DNA from: Collybia mongolica
Taxonomy: Eukaryota > Basidiomycota > Agaricomycetes > Agaricales > Clitocybaceae
Direction: 5' to 3'
NCBI GenBank assembly: GCA_013420905.1
Contig: JAAXNY010000015.1
Location: forward strand, 310,001-374,000
Length of the DNA stretch: 64,000 nucleotides
In this document: positions 10,183 to 21,064 of the stretch, one piece after another
Position numbering within the stretch: position 1 is the stretch's first letter
Layout: every line of letters starts with the position of its first letter
The notes under the pieces: model-generated
Told to the model about the DNA's origin: nothing
The model's database searches: none
Seen by the model: the letters and a program-made list of their open reading frames with translations, nothing else
Program-made: the position numbers and the translations under genes

Positions 10183-11103
10183 TCATCGATACCAGGGAGC
10201 TTCCTCGACAGAGAGAACGAAAGTCATGTCGCTCACCCCAGTTACAGACACTGCAATATTTTGGTCTAAGAGATGGTCCACAACCTCCTCTACGCCACTC
10301 GACAACGGGACTTCGTCTGGGATATTTCCCTCGGGGTAACGCACGTACAACGATGCATCCCGCATCTTGTCCCCGCTCCGCAGATTAACCGTTTCGCAGA
10401 ATAAGGCCAGGCGTTCCCCCAAATTCAGGTCTGGAATGACGAGCACTGACTCTACGAGGTCCGGAAGACTCGAGCTAGAGTGACCGTCGCTGTCTGGATC
10501 GTCGAGCGATCCAACTCTCAGTCTTTGCAATATGACGGGAAGGTCGATTGAGCGGGCGTCGATTGTTAGCCTTTCGAGGGTAGGCAAGCTGGACAAGAGC
10601 TGAATCAGAGTATCTGTCTCCGGCACCACGATAGCTATGTGTTCTGTGAGATCAATGCGTGCAGGCGGTCCCTGACGTGGGGTGTGACCTCAATGGTGAG
10701 GTTGAATTTCGGGTCATTGTTGGACGTGAGCTCGAAATCTTGTAGCGCCGGAAGGGCCATCCTTTCTAATACAATGTCCATGTCCAATGTGTTATTAGGA
10801 TACCCCCCCACACACACACACACTGACATACAGAGCGTAATCGGAGGGTCGTTTCGGACTGGTGTAATTGAACGTGGCTCCGCGGAGTATTTGGCTAAAT
10901 ATTGGGAGACTGATCTCATCGTATATGACGAGCCGTGTTAACCGGGCCCAAGGGAGGGAATGCATGATTTCGCCAAATGGCGTGTCCATATATTCGTGCA
11001 GGTTTAGGTACACTCTGCGCAGGTACGGCGCACCCCCGAATACGACGATCTGATGATCCCATGCGGTGGGGATATCCAACGTTGCCTGCGTGAAATACTT
11101 CAA
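10183..11103 (-). pseudogene. Truncated F-box gene relic (C-terminal half)
   Basis: Three minus-strand frames (10795-11103, 10635-10919, 10183-10629) together align to roughly the last 300 residues of the intact F-box protein at 12137-13702. SLPWARLTRLVIYDEISLPIF matches PLPWAQLSWLDIRDVISLSNF, ALQDFELTSNND matches ALQGFEFTGRPD, SLPTLERLTIDARSID matches HVPTLEMLVIDCRSID, and both end in a WY dipeptide region. The N-terminal coiled coil and F-box are missing, and the frame shifts at least twice. A CACACACA tract lies at one break (about 10806-10822). It is non-functional. Confidence 0.8.
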
Positions 11104-11605
11104 ACTAGTTTAAAGTTCAATAGAACAGACGTCATATTAGTACCCCCTCGTATTCCGTAAGGTCTCTTTTGGCCCGGAATGAATTGTTCAGTGTATCTCT
11201 ACTTGCAAAAGTTGACCCGATTCACCGAAAAAGACCTTTGGATCCGTCGTTCAAGCTGGTCTACAGCTCGTGGCCAATTAGATTACTGCATGTTGTCTGG
11301 CACTGTCAGCTAGCGAGTAGAATGTGTGGTGTGTAGTAGCTGGAAAGGACGTAAGTATACAATCCAAGGTAGAAGGCCAATCAAATTGTCGACTCCTTTG
11401 TTGAACACATGTCAACACGTCACGAGCCGAGTCATTTTCGCATCACGGGACCATACATAGTTAATTAGAATCGTGGTTACGTGACATGCGCGCTCCTGAT
11501 CAGCGCGTAACGCTAAGAGCTGATTTCCGAGTAGGCTTTTAGCGACACAACCTGGTTCAATTACGGATGCGTGAAACAAGAGTAGCAAAGTAACTCGAAA
11601 GTGTA
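11104..11605. other. Gene-free spacer
   Basis: This is where the N-terminal half of the F-box relic would be expected, but I see no trace of it. Confidence 0.4.
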
Positions 11606-11893
11606 TTCAATTCCCGAGGAGCACCTAATTAATCCCGCATCGTTGAAGGGCAAGAGCAGCACGCTCAAGGATAGTCCCCTCATGGCGCTGCCATAGCTGC
11701 ACTTAGCAGCATCAACAAGCCTATAAAAATTTCACACCTCCGCAGGTATTCAGGGCAGTGGCCGTGGATCGCTCATGGGTGCATCCATCTCTCATTCTTC
11801 ATCCATTCCCAACGACCAGTATTCCATGACCTGTACCCCACGACCAAGGGTCCTGAAGCTACCGCAATGTCAATGGTTCCCATCGTAGGTATA
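11606..11893 (+). pseudogene. Relic of a MnSOD gene
   Basis: Short pieces match the second and third exons of the intact gene at 8090-8948, in the same order and strand. CCCGCATCG is followed by AGCACGCTCAAGGATAGTCC (intact: GACACGCTCAAGGATGGCCC) and then GGTATTCAGGGCAGTGGC (intact: GGTATCCAAGGCAGTGGC). Next come bases resembling the intron, CCACGACCAAGGGTCCTGAAG (intact CCACCAAGCGTCTCGAGA) and TTCCCATCGTAGGTAT (intact TCCCCATTATCGGCGT). Stops and indels disrupt every frame, and the first and last exons are not detectable. No open frame reveals it; it is visible only by comparison with the functional copy. Confidence 0.75.
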
Positions 11894-12136
11894 TCTGAGA
11901 GGTCAACAGACAGGTAGTCGCGGTTGAAGGAAATGCAGACATGACGCCACATATCTTTAACACGGTATCTATTTGTTTTCTCCCGTGTGTGCGAATAAGT
12001 CGCATTGCTGGAACTAGAATTCTATACTTACTTATCAAGCAAAAAAGAACAGGACATTTTCAACTTTGTAATAATTGGGCCAGAATAATGGATCTGTGTG
12101 TACTTTGTACTCGTTTGTGTATTGGGAGATTATTCC

Positions 12137-13702
12137 CTATGCATACCAATCACGTGTCTCCGCAGCGAGGTCGAACGTCGCATCATCCGCAACCTTTGTG
12201 CCGACGGAAAGCGTTGCCCCAGTAACCTTGTCATACGACTGAGTGTGTTTCATCCTCAGGCAGTGGTCACCAATACCCCAAAGGAGGCTATGATGGCAAG
12301 AGTATAATTTAAAGTGGCGTAGCCCAGCGTGTATGCGGTGGGAAATCATGGAGAGCAATTCCTCTGCTTGCTGATGCATATCTCCCTGAATTAATATCAC
12401 AAAATGGATTTCTGTGAGATTTGGGAGGATGGTTGGGCGGCAATGGCGGCGAAGACCCCAAAGCCCGGATCGTAATGTCCGGCATAATTCAGCATAATCA
12501 ATAGATCGGCAGTCGATTACCAGCATTTCTAGAGTGGGGACGTGGGATAGAAATAAGGCAAAGGCGCCGGCATCGGCAGTTATGTTCCCCAAGACTAGGC
12601 TTCTGAGTTTCCGGGTCGGCGAGATCAAATACCGCAAGCAGCCACTGATGTGCGGGCTAAAGGAAAGTTTATGTGTGCAATCGGGACGTCCTGTGAATTC
12701 GAAGCCCTGTAAAGCCGGCAGCGTCATGATTTTTGACAGAAGATCCATGGCATCGTCGAGAATCCCGTCCACCGATATACGGAGAGTCATGAGGGTATCG
12801 TTGCTCACGGGTAAGATGGTATGTGTCCTGGCGGAGTAAACTACGAAACTTCCATGCCTGAGAGAGACGCCATTGTGCAGGATATCCCGAAAATTTGAGA
12901 GCGAGATAACGTCGCGTATGTCGAGCCAGCTCAATTGGGCCCAGGGGAGAGGGTAAATAGTTGTACCCCGTATGCTTGTGTGCAGGTTCACAGATGCTTT
13001 TCTGAGGCGTGGTGCAGACCCATAAATGAAAGGGTCCTTATTCCATAGATACTTTATATCAAGGTCCAGTTCTTCGAGTAGAGGCACGGACGCGAGTGGG
13101 TGGGAAAGGAGAGAAGCAGTCTGGGAATCGGGTGATTCATAACCATTGATGTATAGATTTAATGCCCGGAGATGATGTAAAGTTGTGGGAAGGACAGAAA
13201 GTAATGCTTTGCACGTCTTGGGCGTCTTCCTGTAGTCGGCGATAATTTTAACGGAGAGTGGGAGGGCTGCAGCATTGCTAATCCAAAACCTGAATATCGA
13301 CGTGAACTGGTTGGCGGACATGTATCGTTTGATATCAATGCTAAGGGACTCCCAGAGACGAGGAGTAGTCAGGGTTACACTTCTCCACAGAGAGCACACA
13401 CGGCAGAGTAGTAAGGGCGCCTCTGATGTCAAGGGACTAGTTCCTAGACAGAAGTAGAATATAGTGGCGAGGATCTCTGGAGGAAGGCATCGCAAGAAGA
13501 CCGCCCTCAACTTCTCTAACCGCACATTCTCTTGTGCGTGTCGTTGTTCTGTTGCGTAGATTTTGTTCTGTAGCTCCCGCATCTCGAGCCTTAAACTCTC
13601 AACGCAGTGAGACTGACTGCTGATCTCGGAGCGCACTGCTTGGAGCTCTGCATCGGAAAGGGGCAGGTCCTTGCGAGTGATTGAGGCGAAAACCGTGCCC
13701 AT
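12137..13702 (-). CDS. F-box protein with N-terminal coiled coil
   Basis: A single exon encodes 521 residues from a clear ATG at 13702. Residues about 15-70 form a heptad-rich coiled coil (SDAELQAVRSEISSQ ... LRLEMRELQNKIY). The F-box follows near 70-120 (RCLPPEILATIFYFCLG, then LLCRVCSLWRSVTLTTPRLWESL), and the rest is leucine-rich (LHHLRALNLYINGY, VPLLEELDLDIKYL, LPALQGFEFTG). This coiled-coil plus F-box layout is common in Agaricomycete F-box families, which are thought to act as SCF ligase adaptors. The protein looks intact. It has a decayed paralogue at 10183-11103. Confidence 0.85.
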   Translation of the reverse strand: MGTVFASITRKDLPLSDAELQAVRSEISSQSHCVESLRLEMRELQNKIYATEQRHAQENVRLEKLRAVFLRCLPPEILATIFYFCLGTSPLTSEAPLLLCRVCSLWRSVTLTTPRLWESLSIDIKRYMSANQFTSIFRFWISNAAALPLSVKIIADYRKTPKTCKALLSVLPTTLHHLRALNLYINGYESPDSQTASLLSHPLASVPLLEELDLDIKYLWNKDPFIYGSAPRLRKASVNLHTSIRGTTIYPLPWAQLSWLDIRDVISLSNFRDILHNGVSLRHGSFVVYSARTHTILPVSNDTLMTLRISVDGILDDAMDLLSKIMTLPALQGFEFTGRPDCTHKLSFSPHISGCLRYLISPTRKLRSLVLGNITADAGAFALFLSHVPTLEMLVIDCRSIDYAELCRTLRSGLWGLRRHCRPTILPNLTEIHFVILIQGDMHQQAEELLSMISHRIHAGLRHFKLYSCHHSLLWGIGDHCLRMKHTQSYDKVTGATLSVGTKVADDATFDLAAETRDWYA

Positions 13703-16297
13703 ATTTTCTATTCCGGCCTAGAAGTCTATCTGTGAAGAGAGATATACTGAGTGCTTGCGGGCGTGCACACCTTTCTACTACTTGTCTTCGCAGGTTGATT
13801 CCACCACAATTGTAAAGAGCTGGCGTCTGTATGACTTAGGAAATAGGGCTCGATAGCGATAGGCGTCGTATGTGACACGGGTGACGATATATGGGACGAG
13901 AGGTGAAACATAGATAACATATTAGATAAGATAATCGGGAGGAGGACTGAGACCATTTCCTGATTTGTACAGCTGTGTTTGAAAGGACGGTCGGGTTGGA
14001 GGATCTCGATAATGATCCTAGATGGCTTGAGGAATTGGAGAAGTGACTTGCGAAATCAGCAAAGCCTCGTAAAGTGATTAGGGCAGGCATGGGGGAGCAA
14101 TGCACCACACATCAAAAGAATTATCCCACAACAAACCAGGCTTTCGACGTTGATGCTGCCCCCAATCATGTACTGATCCTCTTGTTGCTCATTATACCGG
14201 GCTGTCGCGCTGAATCATAGTCGTATCTATTTCCTGTTCCTCGGACGCGGAAAGGGGGAGACTGCTGTCCTTAAGTGAGCCGAAAGTAGTCTTCATGCTG
14301 TCGGTGAGATGCACCTATAACAATTAAGAAATACGGTGTGAACTAGATCGGAATACCAACCTTACTGATAAGATCTACTGAAGGGAATCAGGGCTGAATC
14401 GGGGCTGTCAGTGCGTTTGTAACGTGATACAACGTCAGCATGTGTCCCAGACTGTGTGTGTAGTTGAGTGTACCAACATAGACGGAGCGAAAATGGAGTC
14501 GTGCGTTGGCGTACACATACCCGGAGTTGTTGTGACAACAGGTACCTCCGCAAGCGAAATAAGGTATAATGGATATTCACCATCGGCTAGGCAACTTGAA
14601 GCTCAAGGCAAGTAAGCAACGAAGCCCGGTACACCGCTACTTAGGACTAGGGTGGACTGAGATGACCTTTTCTAAGTCATCCAGCATAGGCGAGGACAAA
14701 GACAAAACCCCGGCTACTAAGACTCGAATCAACCTTATCACAAAACATATCTCGGAATGATATCTATGTCATGGAGGGTTGCTTCAACCCTGGTTCTTAC
14801 CCGAACCAGGTTCATCGGTGGCTGTGTGCGACTTGCTTATCGTTATCAAATGGTTAAAGCTTAAAAACTAGGTTCGGAACCAACCCGGAAATCCCGTTTC
14901 TCGGATGGATATAACACGAGTCCAATCCACGAGATAAAGCTTGTTTTTCCGTCCCCAGCACTCCCATTATTTCTCGAACGCGTCAAAGCTCGTGCCGTTT
15001 AAAAAGCCATAATAAACTCGTGTTCAACAAATCGTGGCGCAACCGTACTCTGTTCGTTCATTCTGTTATTTCCATTTATATTCTCCAAGGTCTTCCAAAA
15101 CCACAATTTACGTGTGTCAGTCATAGCACTCCTTCCGTTGAAACGAACCAGCAGCAAGGAAAAGGTCCTATGAGCCCGTCTCTTCGCCTTAGGGCGCCTG
15201 TCACTTCCCAGGGGTACAATGGTGACTTGACTCAACAAGAACTCAGTATACTTTTTTCATGGCGGTCCCCAGGCTGTCGTTGTCGAGGCGATTTGCCTGT
15301 TGGACGAGTCAATAACCCGACAGGCGTCCCAGTAATTGATCAGCCCGAAAGACGAGGAATACGATCCTAATTACGAAAGAGTTTCCTGCGCGTTTGAGCC
15401 GCTATGAAGGCCTAGTCGGCAGAGAGCTCCCCAGACCATGCTGTGGCATATCCGCCAAGTACGTACACCGCTATTTCCCCACACTCACGACATGCCGATC
15501 TCCACGTGTATTCTAAAAATATCCAGATTTCTGCCACTCAAAGATGCCGTGTGTCGCAGTCACATCGCCGACTGTTACCAAAAGTATCCGGACCAGGACG
15601 GGCGATCAACAATCATTCATACAGAAATTTTAGAATGGTTCCTAATCACCTAACCCAAGTAACAATACATAACGGGGAGCGTTCTAACCACTGGTAGCAT
15701 GGGAAACAAATCTAGCACAGCATAGTGATCATACTGGCCCACCATGAAAATTTTGGAGGAATTTCGATCTCGTGTCTATCGAATTACTCTGGAACAGGCC
15801 TTCCCCGGGTTGAGTCGAGATCAATAACACAATACTGTGGTCTTTTACATAGTGCAGACAATGCAGTCGCTTCCCCCCGCCCGACCTTGATGAGGACTAA
15901 CGTTGAATGGCATAGGACTTCGTGACTACTAGCGGAGGGAGGGCTAGATTGGTCGCATAACGAGGGGAGATCTATCACTTGTAGCAGCGATGAACTTTGC
16001 AAGAATTGCGTCGCCGCTCGTGGGAACGTTTTTCCGCACCTGTCACCGGATCCAGACTTCACTTCAGCCTGTCATGACAGACCCAAGTGTCTGATGCTTA
16101 AATTTGATGGCTGCGGCTGTTTGACCTGGGTCCGGATTTTCGACTCGGACCCACGTTGGGACTCGGGTCCCAGTTGATCTACCCGGGCAAAAACGTAGTG
16201 TGGTGGACGGTAAGATGCCACTCACCACTACTTAAGGCGGCACCAATGGTCGACCTAGTTAACACTCCAATCCTCACAACCTTCCACCTCCTAAAAA
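13703..16297. other. Gene-free 2.6 kb region with short palindromes
   Basis: No gene is supported. The longest frames (15020-15370 plus, 13836-14108 minus) show no domain. A perfect 8-bp inverted repeat CCTGGTTC/GAACCAGG (14789-14796 and 14803-14810) and GC-rich palindromes near 16140-16171 are the only structures seen. Confidence 0.4.
16158..16171. promoter_or_regulatory. Palindrome GGGAC-TCGG-GTCCC upstream of the dioxygenase gene
   Basis: Five-base perfect arms flank TCGG about 127 bases before the start codon at 16298, within a stretch that also holds CTCGGACCCACG and GACCTGGGTCCGG. A binding site for a zinc-cluster regulator is possible but not shown. Confidence 0.25.
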
Positions 16298-17700
16298 ATG
16301 TCTATCCAGCTCACTCCTCTTCCTCTCTCCCCCAAGGCCGATCGTGTCAAGATGGCTGAGTTTGGCAGGGAAATAAAAGGCGTTGACTTGAACAACGTTA
16401 CACCCACCCAATTCGCCCAGATCCGCGAGGCTTTGTACAAGGTTGGTCTGCAGAACTTCGGTATTTTCAGATGATGTCAACTTTTCTTTGTTCTAGCACG
16501 AAATCATCCTTTTCCGCGACGTCAAAATCTCTCCAGCTGACCAGGCCGCCTTCACCAAGGTACGCATAATCCCCTAAGGATAGGCGCAGTTTCTAATCTC
16601 ACTTACCTAGGCTTTCGATCCCACATCTAATGGATACGGCCATGCATTCGACCCCTCTGTCTCCGAGATCTCTACACGCTTGCTCCAGATGCACGGTATC
16701 CCAGGAGTCCCTGAGGTCCAGCTCATCGGCCACGGCACAGTCTTCAACCACGAAGGTGTTGCCCGCGCTGATCTCAACCACCCCACCCACAAGGAATTCC
16801 ACAAGACCGTCGTTTCCCCAGAAGACGAGGCCAAGGGATACACCCGCTACTACCGCTGGCACATCGACGCCGCCTTCTACGACCTCTCTCCTCCCCGTGT
16901 CACCTCGCTCTACGGCGCTGTCGTCCCTAAGGGGATTCCTCAGATCGTCAGATACGATGATGGGTCCGGTGACGAGCTCCCCGTTACTCTCGGCGCGACT
17001 GCCTTCGTCTCCGGAAACAACACCTTCGAGCTCCTCCCCGCTGAGTACAAGAGCCTTGCGGTCAGAATGAAGATCAAGTACGCTCCCCACTTGTACGCCT
17101 GGGTTAACAACACCCATGCTGTTTCGTCCGGTATCGCCATCGAGAACGAGGGTCTTGAGGTGCCATTGGGTGATCTCCCACCTTGGACTGAGGAGAAGCG
17201 CAAGGTTCTTTCTGCTGTGAGTCTTATTTCTGCTCAGACCAAAGATTATTTTTTGAATCGTACTCGGTATAGCTCTGGAAGAACGAAGTGACTGGAAAAC
17301 TACACTTCCAAGTCCACCCCAGCATCGCCCATGAGCTGCTCATCGACCCGCTCCCGGCTGGTGCCAACCGCACAGGCGCTCTGTACCCCGATGGTGCACA
17401 TATCACCGATCTCAGGACAGTGCGAGACATCCTCTTCAAGATCCAGCGCCCCGGTATTGCGTCTAACGTGAGTGCAATCGCGCGATATAATGTCCCTGTT
17501 GTCTGACGAACGACCTCCAGCTTGTCTACGCACACGACTGGCAAAAGAACGACCTCGTTCTCTTCCACAACCGTGGTCTGATGCACTCTGTCACGGGAGC
17601 CCTGAAGGACGATGACTTGCGGGTATTCCACCAGTGCAACCTCCACGGTTCAGACGACCCCGCACCCCCCTCTGCTGAGGATATCAAGAAGTACGCATGA
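16298..17700 (+). CDS. TauD/TfdA-family Fe(II)/2-oxoglutarate dioxygenase, xanthine-dioxygenase-like
   Basis: Five exons (16298-16441, 16497-16559, 16611-17216, 17273-17467, 17521-17700) join in frame to 395 residues. The iron triad is visible as H153-x-D155 (YRWHIDAAF) and a distal His at about 358 (HNRGLMHSVTG). The nearby arginine in DDLRVFHQCN is the expected 2-oxoglutarate anchor. The LYGAVVPKGIPQIVRYDDG, LGATAFVSG and LPPWTEEKRKVL stretches resemble, as I recall them, the fungal XanA/Xan1 group. Those enzymes oxidise xanthine to uric acid and replace xanthine dehydrogenase. The substrate is therefore a hypothesis; the fold and cofactors are secure. The cytosolic start MSIQLTPLPLSPKADRVKMAEFG shows no signal peptide. 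All splice sites are GT-AG and all motifs are intact. Confidence 0.9.
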
Positions 17701-18571
17701 GGGATTAGCGGAGATCTTTAGAGCCAAATGTAGTATTAGAGTCACCCGGATCATGTAGCACGAGTTGTCCTAGAGTCAATGCAAAAATGTGCGTTCGTAT
17801 CAACAAGTTTTTCTCTTGAATCGCCTCCCGGTAATGGCTCGATAACTCGAAATTAAAGTAAAATTGAGACTTATGCGCGTCGTGAGCGGGACATGCAATG
17901 TCCATTATACTGTCGGGAGACCAGAGAAATGTTGCTCACATATTATATACGCAGTCCTTCATATTCCTTCATACGATTTTTTGAACGACTTTAGAGCTGT
18001 TAGAAATTGCGCAGTATGTATATTCATTAAAGGAGTCCAATATCAGAGATAACAAGAAAAGCGCTTGGAGGACGAACCTGAACACGAAAGGAAACGATGG
18101 CGTAACTGAACGTGAAAATTTTGGTCACGTCACGTGAATAGTTGACTTCTGTGGATCGCACAGCCACTCATGTACATAACTTGAAGACATTCAACGTCGC
18201 TTCTGAGCTCAGAGAGAAAATCACTGAGCATTTTACTGTTTTTTTCATTGCTTTATATCACACCTATGTTCCTTTTCCAGAGTTGTTGACTCAGTGGCAG
18301 CACTTACGATGTACGGTGGAAGGACCTGGAAGACAAAGCCGATCAGACCCAGAAAAATCTCGTAACTCGGATGACTAGTTTATATATGTTAAGTAGATCG
18401 GCCTCGAGGTTTCCTGACTGTTGGTAGCACACAGCCTACTGTAACGTGTTGTTAGTCTCTCACTTGTCTCTCACTGCTCACTCAACGCACAGAATTCTTT
18501 TTGATGGTAAGCGTGTTCTACCTCTGTTGCGCTCTATCCAAGTAACTCACACATACGACCTGTCAGTGTAG
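17701..18571. other. Gene-free spacer
   Basis: No supported gene or repeat is seen between the dioxygenase and the HET locus. Confidence 0.4.
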
Positions 18572-19130
18572 ATGCCTTTACTATTGTTCTCTACGACAAT
18601 AACTACAATGAAGTGGATCTGGAGTGTAGCGTTAATAATCATTCGGAGCACTTTTGATCTCATTCTCTCATTAGTGACAGTGGCTTTCGGATTCATCGCA
18701 AGTACGCGCTCCCTACCTAACGATATGGCTTCACGAATATCACAAAATGCCAATGATGCGGTCCCCCAACCAGACGCCACCGAAGCCGCATCTGACCTTG
18801 TAACTGGCGCTCCACAAGGCTCTTCCTCTGACATGGACACTCTACCGGAAGAGGTCATGGCCAGCATTTTGGCGACGGCCAAGGGTGGTGCAATAACAAG
18901 TGCGACTCACTTGATATGGGCTGTTGTCGTACGATATATAACTAATTCTTGCAGAGGCGGACCATGACTTTAGAAGAAACGAAGATACGGATGCACCTGC
19001 TACTTCTTCACATACCTCCCCTCCTCCGAACATATGCCAACAAGCAGAGGTTCGTACAATATCTCTCACCGCCCGTGTTACTGCATAGAATCCCTGATGC
19101 TGTTCCCCAGGTCGTGTTGTCACAACGGAC
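18572..19130 (+). other. Possible 5' exons of the HET gene with one membrane segment
   Basis: A frame from 18572 (or the ATG at 18608) encodes a hydrophobic helix (WIWSVALIIIRSTFDLILSL) and a Ser/Pro/Asp-rich tail. It could splice (GTGGTG...TTGCAG) onto an exon starting near 18955. The next junction to the exon at 19131 does not keep frame with the splice sites I see. This is either a decayed 5' part or a separate small gene. Confidence 0.25.
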
Positions 19131-21064
19131 ATGGCTACGCTCGACCTCACTGATCCTTCGCCTAGTGTGGAGCGTAGTACTGAAGAAGTTACAGCCTCAG
19201 CCGCCCTAGCTAGTGGTGTATTCTCACGAAATCCCCCGTCAACGTCCTCTATAGGTTTCCTCCAACGCCCCTTCTCTGCTCGAGTGAATGATTCACAAGC
19301 TGGGGGATCCACAGAAATCATCGAGGCTGCACCCGCACACACCGAAACCCCCGAACCAAAGAAGAAGGATAGCTCTGGCAAAAACCCCGAGATAAAGGAG
19401 TAGGAATTAGATTTACCAACAAATGCATCTTCCCGACTAACATCCGAGCATCTAGGGCGATGAGGGGCATTCTTGAGAAAACGAAGGCCAATTTTCACAA
19501 TTCTCTCAAACAAGCTGAGGACCTATCACGTTCAACTAATCAAGATGGTGAATCCCTCTCTGCGCCTACCAATGCGCATAAAATGAACGGGTACGTAGCG
19601 ATATCGAACAAAGTAATCAATGATAAACTCATGTATGTGTAGTCTCATGATAGCGACGGAAGGTTTGCTCCGGGACCCTATCCAGATGTTCCAGGACATG
19701 ATGATCAAACTCGCTGAAGCGCACGCACGGGAGAATGGAGGAAATCCTGAGGCAGAGGAATCTTCGGCGGTAAATACTCCGGTGGCAATCGACATCCCCC
19801 GTCCTCTGGCAACTGTCGTCCTCGAACCGACCGTCGATCTTGTAAATTCCATTATCGACATCTCCAGTAGCGCCATCCCTTGCCGATTCCGTTTTGTTGA
19901 CTGCTCTCAGTTGATCCATCATCATAACTTACATGTCGTTGAATATGATGACATCACAGACTTACCTTTCGCCGCTGTTTCCTACATCTGGCGCGGTGTT
20001 ATTGGACCCCCCACGGCGACCATGTCAGAACACGGCTCATTTGCTGTCGCTGGGGCCACGGATGGTGATCCTATCAGCATCAATATCCTTCGCCACATCG
20101 CTCGGGCCTGCCTATTTGATGATATTCCTCTCTTCTGGGTGGACCGGTCCCCTGGACTGGACGGAAGGTCGATGTCTCTATCGGAATATTTGGGGATCCG
20201 GATACGGGGTTGCGCCACGCAACTGTGCTGTCTGCGGCCATGAGGCCAGTCGACGAAAAGAGAGACCCACGCGGTGTCCGCAAGAGGACGGCACTCTGGA
20301 GAAGTGCAATGATGAGGACGTCTTCGCGCCCCGTGGATATGGTCTTCAGTATCATGGGGCTGTTCGGGGTGACGCTCAACCCCAAGGCCTTCCGGGCGGA
20401 TGATCGCCTCGGGGCAACTGTTGCTTTGGCGCGCGCAATTTTAGAGCAAGGAGGCTCGCCAAACTGGTTGGCTATGTCGCTCTCGCTCCCGCCTAATCCG
20501 ACGATTCGTTCATTTCCCGTGTTCCCACACACATCTGTGGCTGGTTCTGCTATTTACGATATCGACAACCACAAGGTGGAGGCTGCAGACCTTATGGGAG
20601 ACGTGAATGGATGGCTCGGAACGGAAGATGTTCTTGGAGCGTCAATGGACGCTCAAGGCTTTCTGACCCTCAAAGCCAAGTCTGTACCTATACGATGGAC
20701 AGGAGTTTTCCAACCACAAACTCCCGATTCGCTGAACCGATCTTATGACAATCAGCTTCTGCAATTTCATACCTCACAGGGTGTCCCACCGTTTATCATT
20801 TCCAATGATGGTAAGGTGTGGAAAATGATGGACTCGGAACCCATCGGTGACGAGACATCACCCAACTCTTACGCTGTTATCGTTGGACGAATGTTCACTG
20901 AAGCAAACACCCGCTTTTTTGATGCGACGGCACTCGTTCGTGCTGTAGTGATGGAGGAATACACAGAAGGAAAGTTTTGCCGACCAAAGAACAGTTCTTG
21001 GTTCACATTCAACCGCTTGACTTTTAAATTTGAAGGATGGGAGGAGCGTGTATTTGTTATTTGA
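19131..21064 (+). pseudogene. HET-domain (heterokaryon-incompatibility-type) gene with its HET core interrupted
   Basis: Exons 19131-19399, 19456-19590 and 19643 onward join in frame. After a Ser/Thr-rich N-terminus and a short helical stretch comes the HET-type signature: CRFRFVDCSQLI, LPFAAVSYIWRG, DGDPISINILRHIARACL, then IPLFWVDR at 20120-20149. In relatives the WxDR motif is followed by about 100 or more residues of the same domain. Here the frame changes immediately and resumes in another frame near 20190 with the C-terminal family part (ALWRSAMMRTSSRPVDMVFSIMGLFGV, to 21064). The middle of the domain is missing. In fungi HET-domain proteins can trigger cell death on non-self recognition; this copy is probably inactive. 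A junction intron is not excluded, but no good splice pair is visible. Confidence 0.65.

Noticed and set aside
15020..15653. Open frames of 116 and 71 codons in the 13.7-16.3 kb gap
   Set aside because: I found no family resemblance, no conserved motif and no neighbouring exon that joins them.
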